A DNA stretch of 64,000 nt. Source: Strigamia acuminata. Taxonomy: Eukaryota; Arthropoda; Chilopoda; Geophilomorpha; Linotaeniidae. A model generated the notes under the pieces. The model made no database searches and was not told where the DNA came from. It was given only the letters and a program-made list of their open reading frames with translations. Below are positions 7,767 through 21,000 of the stretch, piece after piece (within the stretch, counting starts at the first letter, position 1; every line of letters begins with the position of its first letter). Where the stretch lies: assembly GCA_949358305.1 (NCBI GenBank), contig OX442321.1, positions 7,093,605 through 7,157,604 of the forward strand. Direction: 5' to 3'. The translations under genes and the position numbers were made by a program.

Positions 7767-10700
7767 TTATCGTATAAATTTATTAATAATTAGTTCAAAT
7801 CCACCAACGATTGAAGACATTAAGATTGCACCTATTAAGAATATAAAAGGTCCAATTATTTGACCAAACGAAACTGGATTGAATTGTTTTTCAAGACATT
7901 CAGGCAACTTGGAGGAAAAACGTTTTCGTAAAATTGATAAGATTCCATACTGCTTCAATAATAGAATTCTGTTTCAAAAAATATTTCAATTTTTGTTTTC
8001 ATAATACACGTGACTAAAATTTACTTGTGATTGAAATAATCCATGTATGGAAATAGTTTTGAATATCCTAAAGCTAAAGGTTCTCTGCTGACATAATGAG
8101 ATGCAACAGCAAAACTGCAGTTTCCATCAATCAAATATGTATTCCAAATAAATCCAAATTTTCCACTGTATGCCATCTCAATTCCGTCACGAGTAGTAGC
8201 AACTTTTAAAACAGTTTTATATTTGTATGGTGGTTTCTATTAAAAATAACGTTTACAAAATTAACAATAAGATTCTAATATTTTAATACCTGGAACATTT
8301 CTTCACTACTACTGTCTTTTAAAATCACTGGCAAATAATCCGTATTCTCAAACATGTCGTCAAGAGAGGAAAAAGGAACTGTGGTGTGCGTTGTTGCAAG
8401 CAAAGAAGTTAATGTGGAGCTGTAACTAACCAATAGTAACATCGAAAATGTGGTATAGATTACAAAGACAATTTTCATAGACTTGAAAGAAAAACTATAG
8501 AAGTTGCCTAAATAAATCAATGAGAAAGATTTCAATCTGTTGTGATCAGTTCCCCTTAAAAACCATAGAAACCTTGTATCACAATTGGCCAAGAAAGCAG
8601 CACCGCCTCAATGAAATTTCGGAAACCTCTCCCAAAATTCCCTTTTGTTGAAACATAATTTGCTAGAACATTGACCAGAATAACTGTCAAGCTGATTGCA
8701 AATATGCTCAGCCACATTTCTACATTGAACTGTTGCAAATAGAAACTATAATTCCATTCGTATTGATCTAATTTTCTGTACATAATATTTTTCTGGAAAT
8801 GATACAATTGTGGTGAGAAGTTGATATAGTCTCTTCTCTGTCTGGTCATGGTAAGCCCAGTAGAAATGTCAGCTGCCTAAACAAAATAAGCAGGAATTTA
8901 AAATGTCAGCTAAAAATGTGATTTGTAATACACACTCCTCGGATAAGATCACCAACCATCCCTGTCCAGCTTCCGTTTGTAAGAATTCCATATTGATTAT
9001 TCGGGTGGTAAATAAAGCTTATAAATTAGGTGCATTCAAAGTCAAATGAATTATTTGACTGAAATGACTGATTTGACTGAAATGACTTACAGTCACAGGA
9101 AATGATGCAATTTACATCATCAGATGATAATCGAAATTTGACAAATCATAATCTGCTTATTTTCATGATTTTTTACAAGCTTTTCAAGACTTTTCACCCA
9201 GTTTTTGACGATTTTTGACGGTTTTTGACGATTTTTACGCAGTTTTTGACGATTTTTACGGAAGCTTTCACGATTTTTACCCAGTTTGTCACAATTTTTA
9301 CCCTTTTCACCCAGTTTTTCATGATTTTACACGATTTTTATCCTGTTTTTCATTATTTTACACCATATTTACCGAATTTTTCACAATTTTACACGATTTT
9401 TATCGTTAAATAAATTCAAAAATAAATTCAACAATTCAAATTAATCAAGAAAATCAAGAAAATCTAGAAAATGATGTTTTCAAGAAGTTGAAAGGTTTGT
9501 GAAGTCATCTGGTGCACTTTACGTGCTTTTCCTTGAAAATCTGGTCCAAAATATCCATAATTCTACTGGTTGAAATATCCGAAACAATCCACACACTTCA
9601 CGTGTATTTTTCTGGTCAAAATGTCCAAAATTCGCAATTTTCGCTGGTCTATGGTGTCCAAATCGATTCCCACACTTGACGTGTGTTTTCCTCTCGAAAT
9701 TTGGGTCTTAAAAACGTCCAAAAACATGCAAAACGTTCAAAAAATGCCTCGCACGAATCCAAATGGTACAAATCGTCGTCTGGGCGCTTGTGAAGCACGT
9801 CCTTCGCGAACGTTTCGGCGACGTTCCTCGTTGTTTGCGAACGTCCGGGCGACGTTCCTCGTTGTCCGCGAATGTCCGTGCGACGTTCCTCGTCGATTAG
9901 CGGTCGACGCCGCGAACGTGTCGGAAATGTGCGGCCCTGGAAATCGTATGATCGGCGTGCGCTCGAAAACATAAATTTGTGTTTAAAAATGTCAGCAATT
10001 ACTAACCTTGCTTTTGCCTAAGTATGGCTGTTCAGCTAGGTAATGAGCACTGCTCATTTCTTGAGTCCTTGACCAGTTTCTTGCTGGATTCCTCTTTTCA
10101 TGATAGACTGACTGGGGGCATCCATCTTGAATGACTTATTCCAGTGGCCAAATAAGTCATGTGCTCAGCCATGATTGGAGGAATTTTTCCATCAGCCACT
10201 TATTGATAAGTCATGATTGGAGTGACTTATCAATAGGCCACTTATTGCAATTGAATTATCTTTTCAGTGATGTAAATTACATCATTTCCTGTGGCTGGTA
10301 AGATATTTCAGCCACATCAGCCAAATAATTGTTCACTTTGTATGGAGTTTAACCAAATGACTTACATGAATTATTGATAATTCAGATTATGATAAGTCAA
10401 ATTTGGATTTTAACTGTGAATGCACCTATTGTGTTACTTTCAGATGTATAATCGATCAAGTAACTTATCACTCTTTTTTTTTATATTTTACCTTACGTTA
10501 AACCGAGTTTTAAAAATGTTAAAAACTTCACCAAAATAACTTCCCAATATAAGTGATTTATTAACTTCAGTTAACTTCATCGACGACGGACTCTAGAAAA
10601 GCATTAAGAAATTTGTTCATTTAAAGAAAATATCTACTGTGATCTCTCACGTACTTTAAAAAATAATAACCTTATTTCCTTTTCAAAATTCTGACCTTCT

Positions 10701-11391
10701 TTGTCCTTCTGAATATGTCTAATCTTTTATTTCACAATTTTAAGGATAAAGTAACTTATTTGAACAGAACTTACAGTTTGATTATCACAACTTAGTTGAA
10801 AAAAAGACTTTCTAGCATTAATTATCCGCCACTTGAATCCCAAATACTGAAATTGGTTCAGCAATATAAAACATTCTTTGATCTGGTGGAAGAAATTTTC
10901 TCCACCAGTATGAATAGAGGCGAATTTATGGCCTGTGGGACTCTAAGTGAAAAAAAAATCACAAAAAATATCTCATTAATTTTTTTAAAATTTTTTTTTT
11001 TGTATTCATGGTCCCCCACAACTGCAAGAATATCTAAATCTGCTCCTGAGTATCATCAAATGCAAAACAATTTTTAATACACCACGAAATTCTTTAAACT
11101 CCTATAATATCTTACGACAGAAACATTTTTCAGAAAAACATCTAGAAATAAACGAAAACATTCTTTAGAAGCGCAATGAAAAACCCTTCACACAAATTAC
11201 CTTCATTCGGCATTAAAGTTATGCGAGCCACTCCATCGCTGCTGGATTGTAAACTTCTAGTCTTATAACCCAAACAGCTCACTTGAAAAAAATTCCACCC
11301 TTTTAAAACATTTTCCTTTCATACTCAAGTCAAATCCCACACAAAACTTACGCATGTGAAGTAGGAAATATACGAGGACGATTAGTTGCAT
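7767..11391 (-). CDS. Ionotropic receptor copy 2 (multi-exon)
   Basis: Exon 1 starts at the ATG at 11391 (signal peptide MQLIVLVYFLLHM). Recognisable later exons encode YLGFKWRIINARKSFF (about 10857-10776), SLILGSYFGEVFNIF (about 10600-10489), the S1 segment NGSWTGMVGDLIRG (about 9018-8937), and TM1 with the pore loop (8876-8581; TRQRRDYINFSPQ, MWLSIFAISLTVILVNVLA, EAVLLSWPIVIQG). They are followed by TM2 with the iGluR signature SYSSTLTSLLA (8507-8290), the S2 lobe (8236-8025), and TM3 to the stop (7968-7767). Introns between the 3' exons are about 55-75 bp with GT/AG ends. The intron between FNVR and the NGSWTG exon is enlarged by a mobile element (9027-10428). The product would be a plasma-membrane ligand-gated channel subunit of a chemosensory type. 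The exon 2-3 junction is unresolved, so the gene could be intact or a recent pseudogene. Confidence 0.75.
9190..9410. repeat. Degenerate tandem repeat (cagtttttgacgatttttac-like)
   Basis: Some ten imperfect copies of a roughly 20-bp T-rich motif run through the left part of the inverted-repeat element. They create meaningless overlapping ORFs rich in Phe, Thr and Asp. Confidence 0.7.
9806..9898. repeat. 31-bp minisatellite, three units
   Basis: Three consecutive units start at 9806, 9837 and 9868, each built on gcgaacgt..cggcgacgttc. The block is GC- and CpG-rich, in sharp contrast to the AT-rich surroundings. Confidence 0.8.
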
Positions 11392-11969
11392 TATCAGCTA
11401 TTTACCATTAATAGGTTGCTAGTGAGTGTTTAAACACATAAAAGCACTCGTGTTGTTATCCAAGTTGTTACACACATAAAAATCAATTAAGTTAGAAATT
11501 TAGTGTCTTGTTCGCACGGTAATAAAAGTTACTGTCCTTTTACAGTATGTCTTGTGTATCGGTTTTATAAATAGTTTCCATTTTATATTCTGATCAATTG
11601 TGCAGTAACTCAAAACGTGACATTAAGACAATCTAAAATAATCTGTTCTCTCATTTCAAAGTGATCCTATCTACTATAAAAATTAATGCACATTTTGACA
11701 TCAAGATTTTTTAACTTTGAAAGCAACTGTGTTGTCAAATCTCTGGTGTTTAACTCTGTTTCTTACGAACTAAGCCCCATTGAGAAATCGAAACGGAACG
11801 TATATATTTGACTGAATTTCTTGTTTATTTTAGAATGTGACTGTGCGCGGAAGTTGCTAAGACAATCCCCTAGCAACCATTACATTATAATATATATAAT
11901 ATACTTGTATATCTTGTGACGCTGAGACACAACATGTGTAAAATCTGAAACTGGACTGCCTTCATTGCT
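11392..11969. other. 5' flank of IR copy 2 and AT-rich spacer
   Basis: 11400-11575 is the conserved IR promoter-proximal block. The rest is AT-rich spacer, including a TA-rich run near 11890-11910, and has no gene. Confidence 0.5.
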
Positions 11970-12164
11970 TTACAATTTTACAACCATCATTAGAAAAGAT
12001 TGACCCAGAATACAAAAGGCTTCTAAAAACAGCATCCCAAGAGTGATCAACCCAAAGAATACAGCATTAGGGCCCTTAAGAATCTTATATAGGGTCGACA
12101 TTAGTGGAACCGAGGTCACAGTTGTAAACCATCCAACTTCTCGGTTTGATTTTGAATTGAAAAT
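11970..12164 (-). pseudogene. Small hydrophobic ORF next to the IR copy 3 3' end
   Basis: A minus-strand frame of about 60 codons, open between two stops and ending in TAA at 11972-11970, encodes a hydrophobic peptide (KILKGPNAVFFGLITLGMLF). Related but broken DNA occurs downstream of IR copy 4 (about 14870-15000) and again at 63620-63850. It is probably a duplicated terminal exon of an unidentified membrane-protein gene, or part of the IR duplication unit. The family was not recognised. Confidence 0.3.
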
Positions 12165-14432
12165 TTATATGAAGTGACAAAAATTAAATTTAGCAATAAT
12201 TACTTCGAATGTAACAAAAAGGATGGATAATAAAAGTCCACTTATTAAGACGACAAAAGCTCCAATAACTTTTCCAAATGAAACTGGATGGAATTGATTG
12301 TCCGGACAACTTTGCCAATCAGGATAAAAACGTTTGAATTCGACGGATAAAATTCCACTTTGCTTTAGTAATAGAATCCTACTTGAAGAAAATCATGCAT
12401 TAAAACAAATGTTAATGCAATGCACCAAACTGAGACAATTATTTACTTCTGATTGAAATAATCCACGAAAGCAAAATCTTTCGAATAACCCAATGTTATA
12501 GAATCTCTGGCGACGTACTTTGGCGCTACAGCAAAGCTGCAATTTCTGTCAATTAAATGCTGAACATCTCGTAACGATTGAAGAAATCCCATTTTTCTGC
12601 TGTAAATTAAATCAAGACCTCCGCCTGAAGTCTTAACTCTTAACACTATTTTAGTATTTTTGTACGGTGGTTTCTGTTGAAAATATAACTTTTGAAAGAA
12701 CTATTTTAAATTATGTTGCATTATCATACCATAAAAATATCTTCCATTAAACTGCCCTTTATAAAAACTGGCGAAAAATCTGTTTTCATCAACATGTCAT
12801 CGAGTGAAGAAAAAGGAATTTTCACGTCTATTGTTGCAAGTAAAGCAGTCAATGTGGAAGTGTAACTAACCAACAACAACATTGAAAAAACGATGTAGAT
12901 TCCAAAGATAAATTTCGTGGACTTCAATGCAAAATGGTTTAAATTGCCTAAATGAAATGTAAACAAAATTTAATTTTGTCTTCATAATTCTAAATAAAAT
13001 AAGTCTTATACCTTGTAAAACAATTGGCCAACAAAGCAGCAACTCCTTCATGCAATTAAGAAAGCTACTCGCAAAACACACTCTTCTTGAATCATTGCGT
13101 ACGAATACGTTGACTAGAATGACTGTCAAACTCAATGCAAATATGCACAACCAAATTTCCACATTGCACGGTTGCAAAAAAAAATTATAATTCCATTCGT
13201 GCTGATCTGATTTTCTGTAGATAATATCAAACTGCTTCGTAAAAATCTGCGGCGAAAACGTTACATAATCACTTCTTAGTCTGCTGATAGCAACGGAAAC
13301 AGCTATATCGGCTTTCTAAGAAATATGAAAATGTACCGTCGAAAAATAAATTTGATATGAAATAAATACCCTTCTGACAAGATCCCCTATCATTCCAGTC
13401 CAGCTTCCATTAATAAAAGCCCCAAATTGACCATCTTTGCATTTGATCATCTCAAAGCTGTAACAACATTAATGAATATCATTATCGTACAATATTCACA
13501 GAACTTTTCACTATAGTACCTTATATTGAATTTTGAATAGAAAATCTTGAAAATTTGGCCCAAAAATCCGCCCATTGTTAGCGAATTACTTACGTTAGTC
13601 AATGAAAAACGTGGTGGGTACTTGAAAAAAAGATTTATAATTACCGGTACGCACATGATAATTACCAAAATTAATAATACTCACATCAAAAGCGGAAATC
13701 CTCACCGGCTTTTTGTTCTTTCTTGAATTGATTCTAACCTTATATATCATAAGTTTCAATCAACCAACACTTTGACAATTTGTAAAACTTACAGATTGAT
13801 TATTACAACTTAGTTGAAAAAAAGACTTTCCGGCATCAATTCTCCGCCATTTGTATCCTAAATACTGAAAATCGTTCTGCAATATAAAACATTCTTTGAT
13901 TTGGTGATTGAAAATTTATCCACCAGTATCACGAGAGGTGGATTTACGGTCTGTGGAGCCCCAATTTTAAAAAAATTACCAAAAGAATTTCTTTTTAAAA
14001 TTTAATTTAGGAATTCGTGACCTCCCCCCTCCCCCCACAGCTGGAGAAACCTATAAGTCTGCTCCTAAGTTGATGAGTATCAGCAAAGGCAAAACAATTT
14101 TTACTGAATAACCTAATACTTTAACGCTTTAAACTACTTCATTAACATCTTACGATAGAATCATTTTTCAGAAAAATATCTATAAATAAACAAAAACATT
14201 CTTCAGAAGCGTAATTAAAATCCTTCACACTAATTACCCTCATTCGGAATTAAAGTTATACGAGCAAATCCAAAACGGCTGGATTGTTGACTCCCACTTT
14301 TATAATCCAGACAACTCACTAGAAAAAAATTCTACTGTTGTAAAACATTTCCATCCCTTTCATATTCCAGCCAAAACTCACAGACAACTTACCCGTGTAA
14401 AATAAAAAATATACGAGGACGATGAGATACAT
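12165..14432 (-). CDS. Ionotropic receptor copy 3 (multi-exon)
   Basis: Exon 1 is 14432-14393 (signal peptide MYLIVLVYFLFYT). Further exons are exon 2 (about 14330-14240), 13864-13793 (YLGYKWRRIDAGKSFFQLS), about 13730-13690, about 13630-13520 (LTMGGFLGQIFKIFYSKFN), 13457-13370 (S1, NGSWTGMIGDL), 13315-13011 (ISRLRSDYVTFSPQ, TM1, pore loop), 12947-12730 (TM2, SYTSTLTALLA), 12673-12447 (S2 lobe, ending VDYFNQK), and about 12379-12165 (TM3, stop). The intron 13010-12948 is only 63 bp. Domain order and the SYTSTLT motif match arthropod IRs, which are shortened iGluR relatives with a reduced N-terminal domain. One concern is that the exon 2 frame meets TAG shortly after the NEGN stretch unless the GAGG|GTAATT donor is used. 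The gene may therefore be intact or a young pseudogene. Confidence 0.78.
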
Positions 14433-15008
14433 TATCAGCAATTTAGCATTAAAGGTTGCTAGTGAGTGTTTAAACACATAACAGTACTCGTGTTATGAAA
14501 GTTGTCACACACATAAAAATCAATCAAGTAAGAAATTTATGTCTTGTTTGCACGGTAATAAAATGTTACTGTCCTTTTATGTCTTGTACATCGGTTTAAA
14601 ATAGGTCCCTTTTTATATTCTGATCAATTGTGCACTAACTCTTTGACCGCCGAGGCATACAGTAAATTGGCTGGTGCTTTTGCCAAATAAAATAATGCAT
14701 TTGCGCCTCAAAAACGTGACATTATGACAATCCAAAAGAATCTGTTCTCTCATTTCAAAGTAATCCAACCTTGTATGAAAATAAATGCACATTTTGAGAT
14801 TTTGATCATCAAATTACACATCAAGATTTTTTAATTTTAAAAGCAACTGCATTAATTGCTTTATAATTTTACAACCATCATTACAAATGTTTGATCCAAT
14901 GCTTCAAGGAATTAAAAACAAAAATACAAATATAGGTGCACGCGCAGTCAAATGAGACTAACTTTTACTACAGAATACAAAAGGATCAAAAGGGATCCTC
15001 CCAAGAGT
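14433..15008. other. Spacer between IR copies 3 and 4
   Basis: The conserved IR 5' flank lies at 14440-14610. The remainder is AT-rich. At about 14936 the sequence taggtgcacgcgcagtcaaa resembles one end of the inverted-repeat element in IR copy 2, possibly a truncated relic. No gene was seen. Confidence 0.45.
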
Positions 15009-18000
15009 TTAAATTAAATTAAATTTAGCAATAATTACTTCGAATGTAACAAAAAGGATGGATAATAAAAGTCCACTTATTAAAACGACAAAAGCTCCAA
15101 TAACTTTTCCAAATGAAACTGGATTGAATTGATTTTCCGAACAACTTTCCCAATCAGGAAAAAATTGCTTGTATTCGACGGGTAAAATTCCACTTTGCTT
15201 TAGTAGCAAAATCCCACTTGAAGAAAATCATGCATTAAAACAAATGTTAATGCAATGCACCAAAAAGAGACAATTATTTACTTCTGATTGAAATAATCCA
15301 CGAAAGCAAAATCTTTCGAATAACCCAATGTTATAGAAACTCTGGTGACATACTTTTGCGCAACAGCAAAGCTGCAATTTCTGTCAATTAAATGCTGAAC
15401 ATCTACTAATGGTTGAAGAAATCCCACTTTTTGGCTGTAAATTAAATCAAGACCTTCGTCTACAGTGTTAGCTCTTAACACCATTTTAGTATTGTTGTAT
15501 GGTGGTTTCTGTTTAAAATAAAACCCATGAAATAACTACCGCATTTCTGAAATTAAGAGCATCGGCAAAAATACGATATTTAAATTTTGTTGCATTATCA
15601 TACCGTAAAAATATCTTCCAATAAACCGCCCTTCATTATAACTGGCGAAAAATCTGTTTTCATCAACATGTCATCGAGTGAAGAAAAAGGTATTTTCACG
15701 TCTACTGTTGCAAGTAAAGCAGTCAATGTAGAAGTGTAACTAACCAACAACAACATTGAAAAAATGATGTAGATTCCAAATATAAATTTCATGGACTTCA
15801 ATGCAGAATGATTTAAATTGTCTAAATAAAATTTAAATAATGTTTAATTTTGTCTTAATAATTCTACACAAAATAAGTCTGTCGCGCTCAACTCTAACCG
15901 TCGCTAACTCGTGGGTTGATTACTTAATTCGACTAACTCACTACCGCTTTGCTCAAGCGGTTTACCCAAAGAAATGATTACACAGATATAAAAGGTAAAA
16001 TATAATATAGATTTATTCTGTGGGACAATGTACAGATATATCTTATATATATATATATATAAAAGGTAGGTAAAAGGTAAATCGGAATGGGTGAAGGGAA
16101 ATGGAAAGGTAAAGGTATGATGAAAGCTGGCTGGAATCGGCGAGGTCGTCTGTTGTCTCGGTCGTGTCCAAGATGGCGTCCTCGTTGTGGCAACGTGGTG
16201 TCGTCTTGGGCCGGCGTGGCAATATGGCGTCCTCGGCTCGTCTCTGGCTGGTCCTTCGGGCTCACGCTGGTCGGGCGCGAGTGAATGCTTAGTTAAAAGG
16301 CTTACTTCGGGCTGTTGTCTAGGTTTTTGTGTGGTGTCCGGCGATCACACAGCGGCGGACTCTTCTGGCTCCCGGCGGTCACACAGCGGCGGGAACGCTC
16401 GTCGTGGTTTTACTGCAGTTTAGGCTTGTGCGACCGTTTGTCTGCACAACTCGCTAAACTGGAGTGGTTTTTACTATTTCTAGCTGGTGTGCTAAAATAG
16501 TGTGGTAATCTTATCTCGCAGGTTACTCTGCGGAGTTTGACACTGACCAAACGTACTCACGGTAAATTGTCCTTTGTCCTTGGTCAATCCCAGTATATTT
16601 ACTTGGGCCTGATCTTGTAGGACGACGGGTTTTACGTGTGTTTCTCGTTTGATGGTTGTGTTGGTTCTGCCCGCTCAGTGCAAGGCACATTCCTTTGCAC
16701 AAAGCGGGGTCGACAGGTGACCGGAATCACCCAATGGTGGGGTGGACGAGCCATCCCCACTCCCTCAGGGCAGACGCCTGTCCATTGACTAGATGTCAAT
16801 GCACTGAGGGAAGGGAGACGCGCTTGCGGCTCCCCTTACACCCGAAACGAGGTCACGAGAGAAACTCTTCGTTGACCCCGGTCCAGTCGGGTCACAACAC
16901 TTCCCCCTCCGAGCTCAGACCGTGGGGCTGAGCGATCACTTCTTTCCTGGGGGACCCGACACTGAGTCCGTCACCTGGGCGTAACTCACTCCAGGGACAG
17001 GCGGTTGAGTGCCGGGTGGCGCGGGTAGATCGCCTACTAACGCCGAGGACCGATCTCGGGGGTCCTCATGCTCCGTAATGAAGCATAATGCATGGCCGTC
17101 AACTGGCTCATGCGGGGCACGCGTCCTCTCGTGTAACCAAACGCTCGGGATGTAGGCGGAGAAGCCGGTGTTCGTATGCCGGATGGCATTGGCTTCCGCT
17201 GGCGTCACTGGCACACGGTGGGCTCTCAGCAACCTCTGGTGGAAGATGAGGTCTCTAGTCTTCCGGATCTGGTTGTGAAGCCAGATGAAGACTGATTTGC
17301 CTTTGTCCCGCTGCGCGAGGATAAACCTCCTGGTCGCCGTCGTCATCGAGAGATGGGGAAACTCTTCGATGATTCGCCCGTAATAGTCTGGCGGAGGCGG
17401 TGCCGGCTTCGGCTTCTGGGTGGCCGCGGGAATAGCGGCTTGCGTCGTTGTCGCCGCTCGGGCCGGTGAGGTCCCGGGCGGTGTCGGCTTCGTTTGCTCG
17501 ACGGACCTGACGGGTGGCGTTCGGCACAGCAAGCGCTTTGGTTTACCCGCCACTTCGAACAGGGCGGGTCCTTGCGGGGATATCTCCGCAGGCATCGGTG
17601 GCGGAATCGGAACTCCGCTCGTCGGCGAGATCACCATTTCTACATCCTCTGCCGATTCTTCCGTCTGGATGGTCAAGGCGCGCAGTTGTTGGGTAGGCGC
17701 CGCTGTCCAGGTGGCGGAGGTATAACGAAACGCCGTGCTTCGCAACTTGTACCCCTCAAATTCGGGGTTTACCACATCCCTGGTTAGCTCGTACCGAGTC
17801 AACACAGGGTCGGGCAGAATGGAGCTCCACTCTGCGAGGAGTGCACGGGGAACCTGTACACCCTCTCTGTCCACGACAGACCATGCGGCCATCGCCTGAC
17901 GCCCTTCTCCGAAGAGTGCTGGGGTTAGCAGCTGCATCATGACCTTGGTCAATGATAGCTGTAGGCTGCGACGATTCACTGGATTCGATCGCTCCGAATC

Positions 18001-21000
18001 CGCAGTGAAGGCACACGAGAGCTTACTCATCATCGCCGTTGCCCATTCGATGAAATATCGCTGGGCCTGATCCACACCTCGCAAGGCGGGCGCGGAGACT
18101 CTTGGGTCTTCCATCACGAAGCGAAACGCTGAGAGCTCGGAGATAGTCGGATTGGCGGCTTCTCTCGCGAGTCGCGCTTCTTCGTCTCGCCTCTCGAAAA
18201 ACAGGGCCGAGGAACCGGATCGGGGTTGGCTCGGCCTGTAAATGCCGGTCAAATTGGCTCGACATTCCTGCGCAATGCTCTGTCCAACGGGGAGAGGGAC
18301 TGAGCGGTCGGTGGGTAAATCCGGCGGATCGCTCGAATTCAACAACGACGGCGGCGGCAGGTTCGGAGGCGGCTGCGTCTTGGTCGGCAGCGTCGGCGTC
18401 GGCAGCGGTGGTGTTGGCTGCGTCGGCGGTGGTGGCGTCTCCGTCGTCTGCACTCCAGTCATTGCGACTTGGAGCGCCGGGAGATGTTGTCCGGAGCCTG
18501 AAGGCTGCACGATGGCGGTTGGCATGCCATCGGGTCGTGGTCGCGAATTAATGTAGTCTGCGAGCCACCTTGCCACCTCGTGTGGGGTCACCTTCCCGTC
18601 GGTGACAACACCCATCTTCCTGGCGTGTTTCATCGCGGGATCGAAACGTGTCAGTTTCGTCCGCTTCATCTGAGTCAGAATCTCGCGAAGGTCCCGCGTA
18701 TCTGCCGCTGGGACGTTTCGCTCACCTGACTGGCTACCACCTCGTCGACCCGCTCTCTTGGAGGCGTAGGCGGGTTCGGGGATGGGACGGCCCCGAGCTT
18801 CGCACCTCGCGAAGTATCGCTCTTTGCGATCTTTTTTCCGCTGCTCGCGATGAGTCAGCGGACGTCTAGAAGTGCTGGGACGAGAGACTCGCTCTTCGTC
18901 ACCAGACATCCAAACCTCCTTGCACTCCTTACCGTCTTTAATCTGACGGTTTATGAAAATTCGCGGTCGGGAATACTGCGAAGGGTCACGCACCGTACTA
19001 GTGGATGGCCCAGCTTCGTTGCCTTCAGTCGTGTTTTGAGCGACACGCTGCTTCTTGGTTGTCGCTGGGGAACGCGACTGGCTGTCCCCGGCGCCTTTGG
19101 AGCGCTTGCGCTTCCGCGGGTAGCTGCTCTTGGGCCCCAAAATCCCCAGGTAGTGGAGCTGCCACATCTCGGCTTGGGACGTCAAAATTCCCATCCGAGG
19201 TCTCCACTGGGGCGTACTCTCTCCCAATCGCAGCCTCTCAAACCACAGATGAATATCATCCGCGGTCATCCCCTCGTTTTGGAGGATGCGCTCGGCCACT
19301 GCCGTAGCGGTATCCACCAGCTGTTGTCTATAATGCTGGTAGATGGCCTCACGGGCCTCTTCTGTCTCGGCTGCTCGCCACGCATGCAGCACGTGTTCCT
19401 CCGCCGGGTTGCCAGTGTACTGACTTGACAATCCGGGGTGGAAAATCGGCGATTTCGGGTCATCGTCACGAGCTAACTCTGTGGCGATGCCTTCGCGCAT
19501 TCCCTCCGGGAACGTATCCAGGAGCGTGCAGTCTCGTACCCAACGTCGGGCGATGCATCGGGAATGTAGTATTCGCAGGCGCCAAGGGTCGGCGTCTTCG
19601 CCGAAACATCGTCGGTAAAAATCGGGCAGCGCGCCTCGAAATATCCCGCCACGAGTGATGCAAGCGGGGTCTAATGGTCCCCATGTTTTACGTAGTGCCA
19701 TCTGGAAGGATGGAGAAATAAACAATTAATAAAAAGTTAATATTTAAATACGTAGATAAATGGTTGGTTTCGAGGGACGTTGCCAGTACGTGCAGCCGTC
19801 CGTCGAGACCGATTCCTGTCTATCGGTGCAAACGTAGGACGAATTGTCCCTCGTCGGATAGAAAAAGAGAAGTCATCACGTGAAAAATCTGTCTCATGTC
19901 CAAAACGCACAGCGAGACGGAATCGAGCCTTTAATCTGGATTCTTATCATCAGATTTTACTTCAAATTAATTCTAACATTAATTAGAACATTACTAATAA
20001 TTAAATTAATAATTATCAGTCATTCGTAAAAAGAATTCGTCGGGTGTAAATTATTACTAAAATCGCACAATAAATGTGCTTGTCGAAATGTTATTAAATA
20101 AATAAACCTAATAAAGAATTATTCCGAAGTCGGACTTTGTCTAATTTTTAAAAAAGTTAAAGTCAAATTAAATTTATCCAACACACCGAAAAATTCATCG
20201 TACGAATGTTAAGTTGCATCAATTTGATGCGTCAAATTACTTGTGGAGAAAAAATATTCTTTTACAGAATATTCTCCCCTTGTCATAAAATTATCTATGG
20301 CTCGAGCCCATTGTCTCGCTCGTGACTCAAGTCATGAGGAATTTTCGAGACGCGAGGCGACGTGAAGTCTGCGCTCGCACCTCGAAAACAAATTAACAAG
20401 GAAAAAAAATACGATCGTGTGAGCGATCGCGGTTAATAATTAATTATACGCTATTTCGAGTGCAAAGCACTCATGTCAGGTATTAGTCAACAAAATTTCT
20501 TCTTCAGCAGCACGGAACTAGTTCTCATGTGCCGATGCCGACTTCTACCTGATCGGGCTGGACTTGGTTTACATCGCGGTCCCAGTTTTCCTCGTCCTCG
20601 TGCTCGATGGCCAGCACGTCGTTCTCTTCCTCGTCCATGGCGAGGAGCGCGCACAAAAATCTCAATCACGATTTAAAAAGGATGATAAAACTATCTCAAA
20701 AACTCGGTGAAAAACTCGGTAAAACGTTAAAAACGAGGATCACGCACGAATGCAGCGATCAGCTGTGAAAAGCGGAAGTCTGTGTGAACACGAGGTAATC
20801 GCGATGGATTCTGGGTAATATACTCCAGAACCCGGGTGTTTGAGACTAGTGCGCACCTACCCGTGCGCATGTTACGCTACGGGTCTCCTTTGTTCTCACT
20901 CCCGTGCGCGATTGCTGCTACGGGGTCTTTTGCACGCGGTATCCGACCCGTGCCGATAATTTTGCTACGGGTCCCGCGTTTCCACGCCATCTCGTGACGC

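Larger units (their letters stand above)
9027..10428. mobile_element. Non-autonomous inverted-repeat DNA element (~1.4 kb) in an IR intron
   Basis: The ends are inverted repeats: taggtgcattcaaagtcaaa at 9027 and its imperfect complement ending ...gaatgcaccta at 10428. Similarity between the two arms extends about 150-200 bp inwards (for example cacaggaaatgatgcaattt near 9097 and its counterpart near 10290). Both ends are flanked by TA, which suggests a Tc1/mariner-like 2-bp target duplication. The interior has no transposase. It holds T-rich degenerate repeats (9190-9410) and a CpG-rich core (9770-9950). It lies in the intron of IR copy 2 between the FNVR and NGSWTG exons. Confidence 0.7.

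Noticed and set aside
9215-9413. Overlapping ORFs of about 60 codons rich in Phe, Thr and Asp
   Set aside because: They are produced by the T-rich degenerate tandem repeat.
9806-9898. CRISPR-like array
   Set aside because: The three 31-bp units are contiguous with no spacers, in a eukaryotic context. It is a minisatellite.
14936-14955. Second copy of the TA-flanked inverted-repeat element
   Set aside because: Only about 20 bp resemble one end and no opposite end was found. At most it is a truncated relic.
16936-19701. ORF3 as a retroviral-type envelope
   Set aside because: No signal peptide, transmembrane anchor, cleavage site or cysteine pattern was visible; the product is hydrophilic and Pro-rich.
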